Shown: one piece after another, positions 27,080-36,700 of the stretch
How the letters are laid out: the number at the start of each line of letters is the position of its first letter
Numbering within the stretch: position 1 is the stretch's first letter
Source of the DNA: Sarcina sp. DSM 11001
GTDB lineage: Bacteria; Bacillota; Clostridia; Lachnospirales; Lachnospiraceae
DNA length: 64,000 bases
NCBI RefSeq assembly: GCF_900101015.1
Contig: NZ_FNFZ01000002.1
Location: 89,221 to 153,220 of the forward strand
Reading direction: 5' to 3'
Notes under the pieces: generated by a model
Databases searched by the model: none
What the model was told of the DNA's origin: nothing
Seen by the model: only the letters and a program-made list of their open reading frames with translations
Program-made: the position numbers and the translations under genes

Positions 27080-30000
27080 CAGAGCGTTGTTGATGGCATT
27101 GATCCAGGAATCATAGTTTCCGTTTTTGTAGTACTGGATGACCGGGGGTCTTCCTTCCTCTTCTTCTTCGAGGAGTTTACGGAGGAAGAGGTTGTCGGGA
27201 GCGGACGCGCCCTTGTAGGGAATGAGAAAATCCATGTCTGACGCCATTGTCTGGCGGCCGTCGTCCGAGGTGACCAGCCACTGGAGAAACTGCAGGGCTG
27301 CCTCGATATCATCAGCAGAGGCATATTTGTTGACGCACCAGAAATAGGAGGTTGTACTGCACTGTCCATGATCTTCCTCTCCCGGGATTCCCATGTAGAG
27401 GGGAAGTACGTCAAGGTTATTTTGCATCGAATCTTTCAGCATCCTGTAATCCCAGGAGCCGTCCTGATGGAAAACGGCTTTTTGCTGTATGAATTCCTGC
27501 TGGGCGTCCTCCAGGGTTCTTGAGGTCGCCTGTTTGGGAGAAACACAGGAGTTGTTCAGGCAGAGGTCTATGTAGTCTTTGAAATAGCCCATGTAGTCGC
27601 CGTGCAGCGTCATGCCGGTGTTAAAGTCGTTATCCCTCAGCTCATAGTAGAGGGGCACGGCCGGCGCGTGTTCCGCATACCGGTAATAACCGTGGGCGGA
27701 GGGGCCGATGGAGGGAGAGGTAAAAGCGGAAAATCCGAGGGACTTTTTCCGCGAAGTGATGTCCTCTGTTATCCTTTTCAGGTCCCGGAAAGACTGGATG
27801 TCCGAGATGCTGTAACCGGCCTTTTCGAGCAGGTCCGTGTTGACAAGAAGGCCGTAGGACTCCACGATGCAGGCGAGGCCGTAAGTCCTGCCGTTTGTGC
27901 CGTGCAGGGCGTAGTCCTCACTCAACAGTTCTTTCGCGGCGGCGCAGTCCGTCAGGTCCAGACACTGTGAGCCATATTTCTCAAAATCCCTTGTTCCGCT
28001 GAGTATAAAGATCGTGGGATCGCTGCGGCTCCCCGTCAGGTTTTCGGCGAGAGTTGAAGTATATTTACCTGTTTTGGGAGATTCCACGGAAGTGTCTATC
28101 CCGCTTTCTCTGGCAAAACGAGCCGCCAGAATATCAAATTCTGCCCTTTCTGTATATTTTTTGTTCAGGATCCGGAGATGGCCCTCCGTGTTGTAGACAA
28201 TGGCCGGTTCGCTTTCGGACGATTCTTCCAGTTCGGATTCTTCCTGCACCGGCTCTTCCCGGGATGTGGGAACCTCTTTATAGATGAATACCACAGTGTT
28301 GTCCTGTGCGTTGTCGGAGAGAACAAGGGTCTGCCTGTCGTTATCCAGGGTATATCCTTCCAGCTCAGGGGCAGTGACCTCGATTTCTTCTCCCGCTTCA
28401 CCTGTCCCGGAATCATTATCCAGAACCGGACTGCCGTCTGAATCCATGTACATGACGAGATAGCTGACAGAAGAGGATGGATCAGCGGATTCATTATTGT
28501 CTGGATCATGCTGAGCGGAACCGCTGTCTGCATCATTTTGTCCGGCTCCGTTGTCTCCGGCGGCAATGGGGGTATGACCGCTTTTCCCGGAGGTGTCCTG
28601 CTGATTTCCGTTTCTGTTAAAAAGGAAAAAAACGGCCAGGAGGATCAGGATGCCCGCTGCCGCTCCGATAAGGGCAGGAACCGGAAATTTGTTACCGGGT
28701 GGGTGAACAGGTGTGCCCGGTATTTGTCTGCCGCCGGATGAGGATCCCCTGCTTTCAGACTGTGAAGTCATGGAGAAAGATCTGCTGCCGGAGGCGGAAG
28801 CATTTTCTCCATTGGAAATAGATATTGAAAAAGGGCTTCCTCCGCTGCTGGGGGCAGCTCCGTCCTGATAAGCCTGCAGGGCGCTGCTAAAGGCCGCGGC
28901 GCTCTGGAATCGGCGGTCGGGATCGGGGTCGCAGGCCATGCAGAGGATGGAGGCGAGGTTTCGGTCGGCACGGGAGGGAGGCGGGAGAGGTTCCCCGCGC
29001 AGACGGCGCATGTTCGCGCTGTGGATCTCCGCGTGAGCGGGCCGGCGGGCACCATAAACCGGGATCAGGGATCCGTTATTCGGAGATGCGGTGCTGCCGG
29101 GACCATAATCGGAGCTCTGGCCGCGGGAGACATTGCCGGTATCACAGAAGGGGGGAATGCCCTCGTTCATGAGCAGGTAGAGGACCATGCCCAGGGAGTA
29201 GATGTCGGCCGTGTGGTTATAGCGCTTTCCCAGATAGATCTCGGGGGCCATGTACTGGATGGTGCCTGCGCTGGTCATGGACATCCGTTCATGGATGGAG
29301 TCCATTGTCCTGGAGATCCCGAAATCCCCGAGCTTGTATCCCGCCCTTTCGCTGTAGTAGATATTGCTTGTTTTGATGTCGCGGTGCAGGATGCTGCATT
29401 TTTCACAGGAGTCCAGCGCCGAGCAGATATCCATGCCCATCCGCAGGATTTCTCCCAGTGCCATACCGCCTGACCATTTCAGGCGGACGTCCAGACTTTC
29501 CAGCAGCTCCATGCGGATCAGTATCGTGCGCTGCCCCTTTTTGCGGAGGACAGCATAGTCCTCGATGGCTACGATATGGGGGTCGCCCTTGAGCTTCATC
29601 ATCAGGTCGATCTCATTGCTGATGCTGCGGACAAAATCCTCGAGGGCATCTTCTCCGTCCTGCGGGGAGAAGCGGTCAGAGCGGTAACCGGTCTGATCAT
29701 AAGCCTGGCTGAGCCCGGAATCTCTGGTCCCGGGTACCTCTCTAAAGCCCTGCTCTGTAATGCCGGTACCGGATCTGTCCTCTGAACCTGAATAGCCATG
29801 CCCGGTGTTTAAGGGAGTTCCGCCGGATTCATCCAGGCGGCCGGAGGCTGTGTCATAGACTGTATGGCCGATGCGGACTGTCCGGTCTTCTTCTGCACTG
29901 CGGAGCAGGCCTGCACAGGAATCCTCTGCGTCTTCGTCTTCCATCTGGAGGACCTTGAGGGCGCAGCGGTAGCCGGTGCCCAGGTCATCCCGGAGGATCT

Positions 30001-30103
30001 CATAGACGGAACCGTAGGTGCCTTTTCCGAGCTTCCGGGTTATCCTCCACTCCGGCCAGACGGAGGAGAGCTGCTTCTGCATATAATCGAGTTCACTGTT
30101 CAT
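27014..30103 (-). CDS. transmembrane Ser/Thr kinase fused to an extracellular solute-binding domain
   Basis: A 1029-residue receptor kinase. The cytosolic kinase has GKGTYG (26-31), Lys50 in CALK, NEID (163-166), HRD (240-242), DFG (260-262) and APE (286-288), so it should be active. About 95 disordered residues sit between the Lys strand and helix C. One membrane helix spans 475-496. Outside lie a MucBP-like domain (about 545-610) and a domain of about 390 residues resembling family 1 ABC sugar-binding proteins (GLLVNTDLLEKAGY; QEFIQQKAVFHQDGSW). I infer ligand sensing that controls phosphorylation. It starts 15 bp after another kinase in the same operon. Confidence 0.85.
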   Translation of the reverse strand: MNSELDYMQKQLSSVWPEWRITRKLGKGTYGSVYEILRDDLGTGYRCALKVLQMEDEDAEDSCAGLLRSAEEDRTVRIGHTVYDTASGRLDESGGTPLNTGHGYSGSEDRSGTGITEQGFREVPGTRDSGLSQAYDQTGYRSDRFSPQDGEDALEDFVRSISNEIDLMMKLKGDPHIVAIEDYAVLRKKGQRTILIRMELLESLDVRLKWSGGMALGEILRMGMDICSALDSCEKCSILHRDIKTSNIYYSERAGYKLGDFGISRTMDSIHERMSMTSAGTIQYMAPEIYLGKRYNHTADIYSLGMVLYLLMNEGIPPFCDTGNVSRGQSSDYGPGSTASPNNGSLIPVYGARRPAHAEIHSANMRRLRGEPLPPPSRADRNLASILCMACDPDPDRRFQSAAAFSSALQAYQDGAAPSSGGSPFSISISNGENASASGSRSFSMTSQSESRGSSSGGRQIPGTPVHPPGNKFPVPALIGAAAGILILLAVFFLFNRNGNQQDTSGKSGHTPIAAGDNGAGQNDADSGSAQHDPDNNESADPSSSVSYLVMYMDSDGSPVLDNDSGTGEAGEEIEVTAPELEGYTLDNDRQTLVLSDNAQDNTVVFIYKEVPTSREEPVQEESELEESSESEPAIVYNTEGHLRILNKKYTERAEFDILAARFARESGIDTSVESPKTGKYTSTLAENLTGSRSDPTIFILSGTRDFEKYGSQCLDLTDCAAAKELLSEDYALHGTNGRTYGLACIVESYGLLVNTDLLEKAGYSISDIQSFRDLKRITEDITSRKKSLGFSAFTSPSIGPSAHGYYRYAEHAPAVPLYYELRDNDFNTGMTLHGDYMGYFKDYIDLCLNNSCVSPKQATSRTLEDAQQEFIQQKAVFHQDGSWDYRMLKDSMQNNLDVLPLYMGIPGEEDHGQCSTTSYFWCVNKYASADDIEAALQFLQWLVTSDDGRQTMASDMDFLIPYKGASAPDNLFLRKLLEEEEEGRPPVIQYYKNGNYDSWINAINNALEAYANGTGSWGAVTEGFKKLW

Positions 30104-30118
30104 TTTTCTTCTCCAGTA

Positions 30119-32335
30119 TCATCTCCAGCCCCTGCTGCTTTCATAGGCCAGGATTTTTTCCAGATTACGCCGTTCGTATTCGTTCAGGACAGAATAATCA
30201 AAGGACGAGGGATCTGAGGAGCTGTCAGGTTTGTACCAGGTCCTGATTGTAAAGAAATCCTGAAGTCCCCTGTCAGAAAAAACATAGCCGTGTCTGGCAT
30301 AGATCTCACTGCGGATCAGGATGAGTTCTATCCGCGTCAGAGAGGAGAGCTGCTTGTCTGTAATGACGGCGGTGTCGGTGGGAAACAGGTATCTGCCGGT
30401 TGAGAGTTCATCGGGAGAGATTTTTTTGGCATAATCGCTCCTTGCATAACCCCAGACTCCCGGTTGTACCATGACATGGTACCAGGTATGTTCTTTGTGG
30501 TCGGAACCCTCTCCGCGTCCGGTTTCACCAAAGAAATACAGGGCTGTGTTCTCATCCGTGGAAATGACCAGATCGCTCTCGTGCTTTGGCTCACTGCGCA
30601 GGTTGATCTTGTTGGGGGCGATACCGCTGACATAGAAATCGATGGCGATCCTGTCGTCCGGCAGCGGAAGGGAAGCACTTTCCAGGCTTGAATCCTCAAA
30701 ATTGTTTCCCGTTTGGGAAGCTTCTGACTGAGATATTTCTGTCTGAGGATTATCTGTCTGAGGATTTTCTGCCTGAGAAATTTCTGTTTGAGGATTTTCT
30801 GCCTGAGAAATCTCTTCCTGAAGATTTTCTGTCTGGAGAGCTTCCGCCGGTTCCTCCTCGTATAGAAAGACAACGACGTTCTCAACGGGATTTTTCTGCA
30901 GGACGATAGTCTCTGTCTCCTGCTGTGCTCTGTATCCGGGAATATCTTTTGCAGGGAGTGTGATCTCTTCGCCGATATTACCTGAGGCGGTCTCATTGCT
31001 GCTCAGTGATTTCCCGACTGCACTGTCCTTGTAGATGACAGTATATCCAACAGATCCCTTCGGGATCCTGTCCTGCGCGGTGAAGATCCTGACAATGACC
31101 ACGACAATAAGAAGAGCCGCTGCGGCCAGAACGAGGTAAGGGGCTTTTGAAGGCTTTTCCGGAGGTTCAGGGGGCACTGGCTGGCGGCCGGCCTGACCAG
31201 TGTGTGCTGTGCTCTTTTTACCTGTCTTAAGATCACCGGATACCTCTTGCCCGTAAATGGGATCCGGATTGGAAATCAAATCCGGATCCATGCATTCAGA
31301 AAGTGCAATTTTAAATGCGGAAGCAGATCTGAACCGCCGGTCCGGATCAGGGGAACAGGCACTGCGGATCACTTCTGCCAGAAGCATGTCAGCGTTGGAA
31401 GGCGGCGGCAGGGGTTCGCCCCTGAGCCGTCTCATATTTGCGCTGTGGAGGGCGGCTCTGTCCATTGTCGCGCCGGGAGAGGTAAGCGTCCTGTCGTAGA
31501 AAGGCGGATAATTGTCATTGAGCAGCTCGTAGAGTGTCAGACCCAGGGAGTAGATGTCAGCAGTATTGTCATACTGCCTTCCGAAGTAGACCTCCGGTGC
31601 CATGTAACGCGGAGATCCGACTCCGCTCATGGACATTTTTTCCCGGACGGAAGCCATTGTCCGGGAGATTCCGAAGTCACCCAGTTTGAAGCCTGCCCTG
31701 TCGATATAAAAAATGTTGCCGGGCTTGATGTCTCTGTGAAGGATGTTTTTCTGGTGGCAGTATTCCAGAGCAGAGCAGATGTCCATACCCAGTCGGATCA
31801 CTTCAGAGCGGTCCCTGCACCTGCCGCGGCTGAGCATACTGGAAATGCTCTCGAGCTTTTCCATGCGGATCAGGATCGTGCGTTCGCCGTACTTTCTGAG
31901 GACAGCATAATCTTCGATAGAGACAATATGCGGAGCACCCTTAAGCCGGATCATCAGGTCGATTTCATTGCAGACGTCCCGCACAAAGTCCTCAAGTTCG
32001 CCTTCGCTGTGCCCTGACAGACCGGCGGCCGGATAGATCAAAGGTCTGTTTTCCTGCATGATCTTCACCGTGCCTGAGGGGCGGGACGTTTGAGACCGGG
32101 GACCCTGCAGGTGTCCGAGGCCTACGGTACGGGTAATGGATTCTGTCGGTTCCGGGTCGGAAATGTCCGCATGCATCTGCAGAACTTTGAGGGCGCACCG
32201 GTAGCCTGTGCCCAGATCATCCCGGAGGATCTCGTAGACGGCTCCATAGCTGCCCTTCCCGAGCCGCCTGGTGACCTTCCATTCCGGCCAGACGGAATTG
32301 AGCAGGGATTGAATATAGGTGAATTCGTCAAACAT
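30119..32335 (-). CDS. transmembrane Ser/Thr kinase with SH3 and YARHG outer domains
   Basis: A 738-residue receptor kinase and first gene of a two-kinase operon. Catalytic motifs are intact: GKGSYG (26-31), CALK Lys50, NEID, HRD (200-202), DFG (220-222) and APE (246-248). A membrane helix spans 399-418. Outside are a MucBP-like domain (about 428-493), a repeat linker of QTEISQAENP units (500-545), an SH3-like domain (about 565-640) and a YARHG domain with SEIYARHGYVF (676-686). SH3 and YARHG modules are typical of cell-wall-associated proteins, so peptidoglycan sensing is a reasonable inference. A good promoter lies 110 bp upstream. Confidence 0.85.
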   Translation of the reverse strand: MFDEFTYIQSLLNSVWPEWKVTRRLGKGSYGAVYEILRDDLGTGYRCALKVLQMHADISDPEPTESITRTVGLGHLQGPRSQTSRPSGTVKIMQENRPLIYPAAGLSGHSEGELEDFVRDVCNEIDLMIRLKGAPHIVSIEDYAVLRKYGERTILIRMEKLESISSMLSRGRCRDRSEVIRLGMDICSALEYCHQKNILHRDIKPGNIFYIDRAGFKLGDFGISRTMASVREKMSMSGVGSPRYMAPEVYFGRQYDNTADIYSLGLTLYELLNDNYPPFYDRTLTSPGATMDRAALHSANMRRLRGEPLPPPSNADMLLAEVIRSACSPDPDRRFRSASAFKIALSECMDPDLISNPDPIYGQEVSGDLKTGKKSTAHTGQAGRQPVPPEPPEKPSKAPYLVLAAAALLIVVVIVRIFTAQDRIPKGSVGYTVIYKDSAVGKSLSSNETASGNIGEEITLPAKDIPGYRAQQETETIVLQKNPVENVVVFLYEEEPAEALQTENLQEEISQAENPQTEISQAENPQTDNPQTEISQSEASQTGNNFEDSSLESASLPLPDDRIAIDFYVSGIAPNKINLRSEPKHESDLVISTDENTALYFFGETGRGEGSDHKEHTWYHVMVQPGVWGYARSDYAKKISPDELSTGRYLFPTDTAVITDKQLSSLTRIELILIRSEIYARHGYVFSDRGLQDFFTIRTWYKPDSSSDPSSFDYSVLNEYERRNLEKILAYESSRGWR

Positions 32336-32445
32336 GTTTTTCGTCCTGTGATCTGCCTGTTAAAAGGCACACTGATCTGTACCCTGATTGATAAACAGGG
32401 CTGTTCCGATTCGTACGTTTTATGAAGGATATTCCATAATTTTAT

Positions 32446-32474
32446 AGTATAGGGGGACAGATGGAAAAAGGCAA
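32446..32474 (-). promoter_or_regulatory. promoter of the two-kinase operon
   Basis: On the minus strand TTGCCT (32474-32469) and TATACT (32451-32446) are separated by 17 bp. The predicted leader is about 105 nt. Confidence 0.6.
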
Positions 32475-32498
32475 ATGCCGGATAAAGAATGTGGACAG

Positions 32499-32668
32499 CC
32501 AGCTCCGTTACTGTCCACGCCCCCTCGAAGGGCGTGGACATGTAACGCTTGCGCGCGGCGATTCCAATACGCTTCGCTTGCGCCGCGCGCCGTTGCACTC
32601 GGGTTTTTCGCGAAAAAGCCGCGAAAAACGCCTCGAGTTTCGAGCCGGTCTGTACTGTAACCCAGCTG
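32499..32668. repeat. ~170-bp palindromic intergenic element, copy B
   Basis: Bounded by imperfect inverted ends (CAGCTCCGTTAC and GTAACCCAGCTG). It opens with a hairpin (TGTCCACGCCC/GGGCGTGGACA). The second half (TTTTCGCGAAAAAGCCGCG, then CTCGAGTTTCGAG) matches the element at 5647-5820. It sits between the divergent kinase operon and the T7SS core. Confidence 0.65.
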
Positions 32669-32756
32669 CCCCGGGAAGCATCCGCCCCGTCCATTATGTC
32701 GTACACTTTTTTTACAGGATGTGTTAGAATTTAAAACAAATCGTCTGCTTAATACC

Positions 32757-32810
32757 GGGTGTGACGTCTCAATCATAATAAGAATTAAAAATGATGGAAA
32801 CGGCACACTG
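32757..32810. repeat. short repeat, copy 2 of 3
   Basis: Shares the core GTCTCAATCATAAT and AGAATTAAAA with positions 1-52, with inverted ends GTGTGACG and CGGCACAC. It lies 43 bp before the start of the first T7SS core gene. Confidence 0.6.
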
Positions 32811-32852
32811 GCATCTTTACTATATCTGGAAAGTAAGAGGACGGCGGCCTTG

Positions 32853-33704
32853 ATGATCGAATCTTTTCAAAATCTGATTTCCGGGCACTGGCAGGAGATC
32901 CTCCTGGTGCTGATCCCAATTCTTCTGATCAGACTGGTCAGATATTATCTCCATAAAAGAAAAATGAATAAAAAGCTCCGGGAGGAGAAGGAGCTGGCGG
33001 CGCGGCTGATGCAGGATGAAGCCCTCAATGACGAGATCCTCAATCCTGCCAGGCGGGAAGGGGATGTCGAGGAGAAGAAATATCCCTATAAGGTCAGCTA
33101 TGCCGAAAACGGGAGAGCCCGTAGAAGAGGAAAGGGCAGGGTTTTACAGGAAACCGCAGAAACGGAGGAAGACGTTCTATTCAGCCGCGGAAAGACTTCC
33201 CGCGATGAAGACTTCCCCGGGAAAAACTACTCAGGGGGAAACTATTCTGAAAATCCCTCTCCTGAAAAAAACTTATATGGGAGGCCTTTTTATGGAAAAG
33301 CTTCTCTGGACGAACCCTTTCCTGAAGAGTCCGGCCTGGATGGTTCCGGCCGGGGAACGCAGGGCGGGAGACCTGATCAGGAGCATGCGGGTGTGTTCCT
33401 GAAAGTGGAGGAGCACAGCGGTTTTTCTGTAAAGTCCTACATGTACAGGCAGCAGGAGGTCATGAGGGTCGGAAACCGGTACGGGAAGACGGATATCATA
33501 GCCGGGGACACGGGCGGATGCACGCTCTACTTCGAGATTTTCTGCAGGGACGGTGTTTTCTGTGTACATTCATTCGGAAATGCCGGGGTGACGATCCAGA
33601 GAGGAAAGCAGCGGAAATCTCTCGGGGCGGCAGCCGTGGTGCTGCGGAGCGATGACCGCATCAAAGTAGAGGACCGGGTCTACGTCGTCAGTTTTGTGCG
33701 ATGA
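32853..33704 (+). CDS. membrane protein with degenerate FHA-like C-terminal domain, T7SS-linked
   Basis: A 283-residue protein. One membrane helix spans about 15-33, followed by a charged region with an Arg-rich stretch and a Gly/Tyr/Asn-rich linker (115-175). The C-terminal ~100 residues (MRVGNRYGKTDIIAG; then VTIQRGKQRK; VLRSDDRIKVEDRVYVV) have the strand pattern of an FHA-like fold but lack the usual SxxH/N motif. I see no match to EssA, EssB or EsaA. It lies 73 bp before essC and may be its membrane partner, which is an inference from context. The start at 32853 is favoured by AGAGGA upstream; the frame is open further back. Confidence 0.55.
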   Translation: MIESFQNLISGHWQEILLVLIPILLIRLVRYYLHKRKMNKKLREEKELAARLMQDEALNDEILNPARREGDVEEKKYPYKVSYAENGRARRRGKGRVLQETAETEEDVLFSRGKTSRDEDFPGKNYSGGNYSENPSPEKNLYGRPFYGKASLDEPFPEESGLDGSGRGTQGGRPDQEHAGVFLKVEEHSGFSVKSYMYRQQEVMRVGNRYGKTDIIAGDTGGCTLYFEIFCRDGVFCVHSFGNAGVTIQRGKQRKSLGAAAVVLRSDDRIKVEDRVYVVSFVR

Positions 33705-33777
33705 AGAATAGATGAAGAATAAAAGGGGAAACGGATCGATCAGGCAGAGAGCCTGGAAAAAGCAGAGAGGGGACCTT

Positions 33778-36700
33778 ATGAGTGTTGTTCTGATGATCTA
33801 CAGCCGGAGCGCATGCAGGGAGTTCGTGCTTCCCGCACTGCACAATGAAGAATACAGCATCAAAATTGACAGCGAGATCTTTGAGCTGTACCAGGATGTT
33901 TCGCTCCATCTGGAGGAAAACCGGGGAGAATGGTTTTTCCTCGCGGACGAACAGTATATTGTCTACGGGGCAGCTGGAAATGTCGGCGCGGGATCCGGCC
34001 GGAAGCATTCGGGCAGGGATGCCCATATCCGCCTGCTGAACGGCGCAAACTATACGCTGGATCTGGGGAGGGAGAGGCTGGCTGTCATCGTGCGATTCAA
34101 GGAGACCTCCTTTGTCAGCTACCGGAAATACGTGCCGGAAAATGTGGCGGAGATCACCATCGGCCGGGCGTCGGGCAACATGATCCGCTATTCCTACAGC
34201 TATGAGGGAAATCAGTATATCGGCCGCAATATGGCGGAGATCCGCTTTTCCAACGACGGCGCCCTCCTGGTCGACAACCAGAGCAAGAACGGGCTCTATG
34301 TCAACGACCGCCGGGTCAACGGCAGCCGGCTCCTCGCTTTCGGAGACCACATCCATATTTGGGGTCTGGACATGGTCTATCTGGGACAGGTCCTGGCGAT
34401 CCGCGAGGAAGAAGACCTGCAGGTGGATACTTCCTATTTGAAACTGTTTGTTCCTGAAAAGAAAGAAGAGACTGCCGCCATGGAATCCGGGACCGCAGAG
34501 CCCGGGAGTGCAGAATCCGGGACCGTGGAGACCGAACCCTACAGGAGGACGCTTTACCACAGAGCGCCCCGCAGTCTGGAGGCAATCGACAGGGAATCTG
34601 TGGAGATCGAGCAGCCTCCTGCCAGAAAAGAGATCCCTGATCCCAATCTCATGCTCACGCTGGGACCTTCCCTCACGATGGCGATCCCCATGGCCATGGG
34701 CAGCGGCCTCGCTATCTTCGGGACCAGGCTTTCGGGCGGTAACGCGAGCCTCTTTATGTATACCGGTATCATCACGGCAGTGGGGGCGGCGACGATCGGA
34801 GCTTTCTGGGCCCTGATGAACCTCAATTACAATCAGAAGAGGGCCAGGCAGGAGGAGACCCACAGGTTTGAGGCCTACAGTGAATACCTGATCCGGTCCT
34901 CAGACAAGATCAAACACAGTTATGTCAATAATGCGGAGGCGCTGCGCAGGATGTATCCGGCCGCGTCATTTTGTGTGACGCCTGAGATGGAGACGCAGAA
35001 CCTCTTGTGGGGCAGGAACAGCACCCACGCTGATTTCCTGGCCCACAGAGTCGGCATGGGGGATATCCCCTTCCAGGTTCAGATCAACGTGCCCAAAGAG
35101 CGCTTTACCCTGCTGGATGATTCCCTCAATGAAAAGCCGCGCATGATCCGCGACAGCTACCGGACGCTCCATGATGTCCCGATCTGCATCGACCTGCTGC
35201 AGGAGAATATCATCGGTATCGTCGGAGGTCCGCAGAAGATTGGAGCCTATGAGGTCTTTTACGATCTGGTCGCCCAGATCGCGGCGCAGAACAGCTACAC
35301 AGATGTAAAAATGGCCTTTCTTCTCTCAGGGGAGGGCGATCACGAGAGCCGCCGGAAAAAATGGGATTTTCTGCGCTGGCTGCCCCATACCTGGTCCCAG
35401 GACAGGAGGATGCGGTATTTTGCCTGCGGTCCCAGTGAGATCACGGACGTACTGTATTCACTTTCCAGGATCCTCAGGGACAGGAGCGAGCAGCAAAAGA
35501 GTGTTTCGGTGACCAATGAAAAACATATTTACAAGCCTCATTATGTCCTGTTCGCGGAGGACGGCGCCCTGCTTGAAGGGGAAATGATCAACACCTGGCT
35601 GACGGACAGGGATGCCGACCTGGGTGTCACGCTTGTCCTCCTGGCGGAGAACTATGAGGAACTCCCCAATACCTGCGAGTGCATCATCGGAAACGAGGAG
35701 AGCTTCCGGGGCCTGTACCGTGTCCGGGAAGGCACGCGTGAAAACATTGTCTTTGACAAGGTGGATCCGGCGATGCTGGGCAGCTTTGCCCGTCATCTCT
35801 CCAATCTGGAAGTCAGCGAGGTCGAGGTCGGCGGAGATATTCCGGCGGCGATCACCTTTTTTGAAATGTATGGCGTGACCAGGATGGATGAGCTGGGAGT
35901 CGTGGACAGGTGGCGCAAAAACAGGACCTATATCTCCATGCGCGCCCTGGTCGGCCATATGGCGGGCGGAGCTCCCTGCTATCTGGATGTCCATGAAAAA
36001 TACCACGGCCCGCACGGCCTGGTCGCCGGCACAACAGGTTCCGGCAAATCGGAGACCCTGCAGACCTATATTCTGTCCCTGGCCATTAATTTCAGCCCCG
36101 ACGATGTGGGCTTTTTCCTGATCGATTACAAGGGCGGCGGCATGGCGAACCTGTTTGAGGACCTGCCTCATGTGATGGGGACCATTTCCAACCTCTCAGG
36201 CAACCAGGTGACCAGGGCCATGGTCTCCATCAAGAGTGAGAACCGCCGCAGGCAGCGCCTGTTTAATGAGAGTGGTGTCAACAACATCAATGCCTATACA
36301 CAGCTGTACAAAAACGGAGAGGCCAGGATCCCCGTCCCTCACCTTTTCATCATCATTGATGAGTTCGCGGAGCTCAAGAGAGAACAGCCCGATTTCATGA
36401 AGGAGCTGATCAGCGTCGCCCAGGTCGGCCGAAGCCTCGGTGTGCACCTGATCCTGGCGACCCAGAAGCCGGCCGGGACTGTGGACGACAATATCTGGTC
36501 CAACTCCAAGTTCCGCCTCTGCCTGCGGGTCCAGGACAAGCAGGACAGTATGGATATGCTCCACAAGCCGGACGCGGCCTATCTGACCCAGGCCGGGCGC
36601 TGCTATCTGCAGGTCGGCAACGACGAGCTGTACGAACTGTTCCAGTCCGGCTGGAGCGGGGCAGTCTATGACGAAGAGGACGCCAATGCCCACAGGACAC

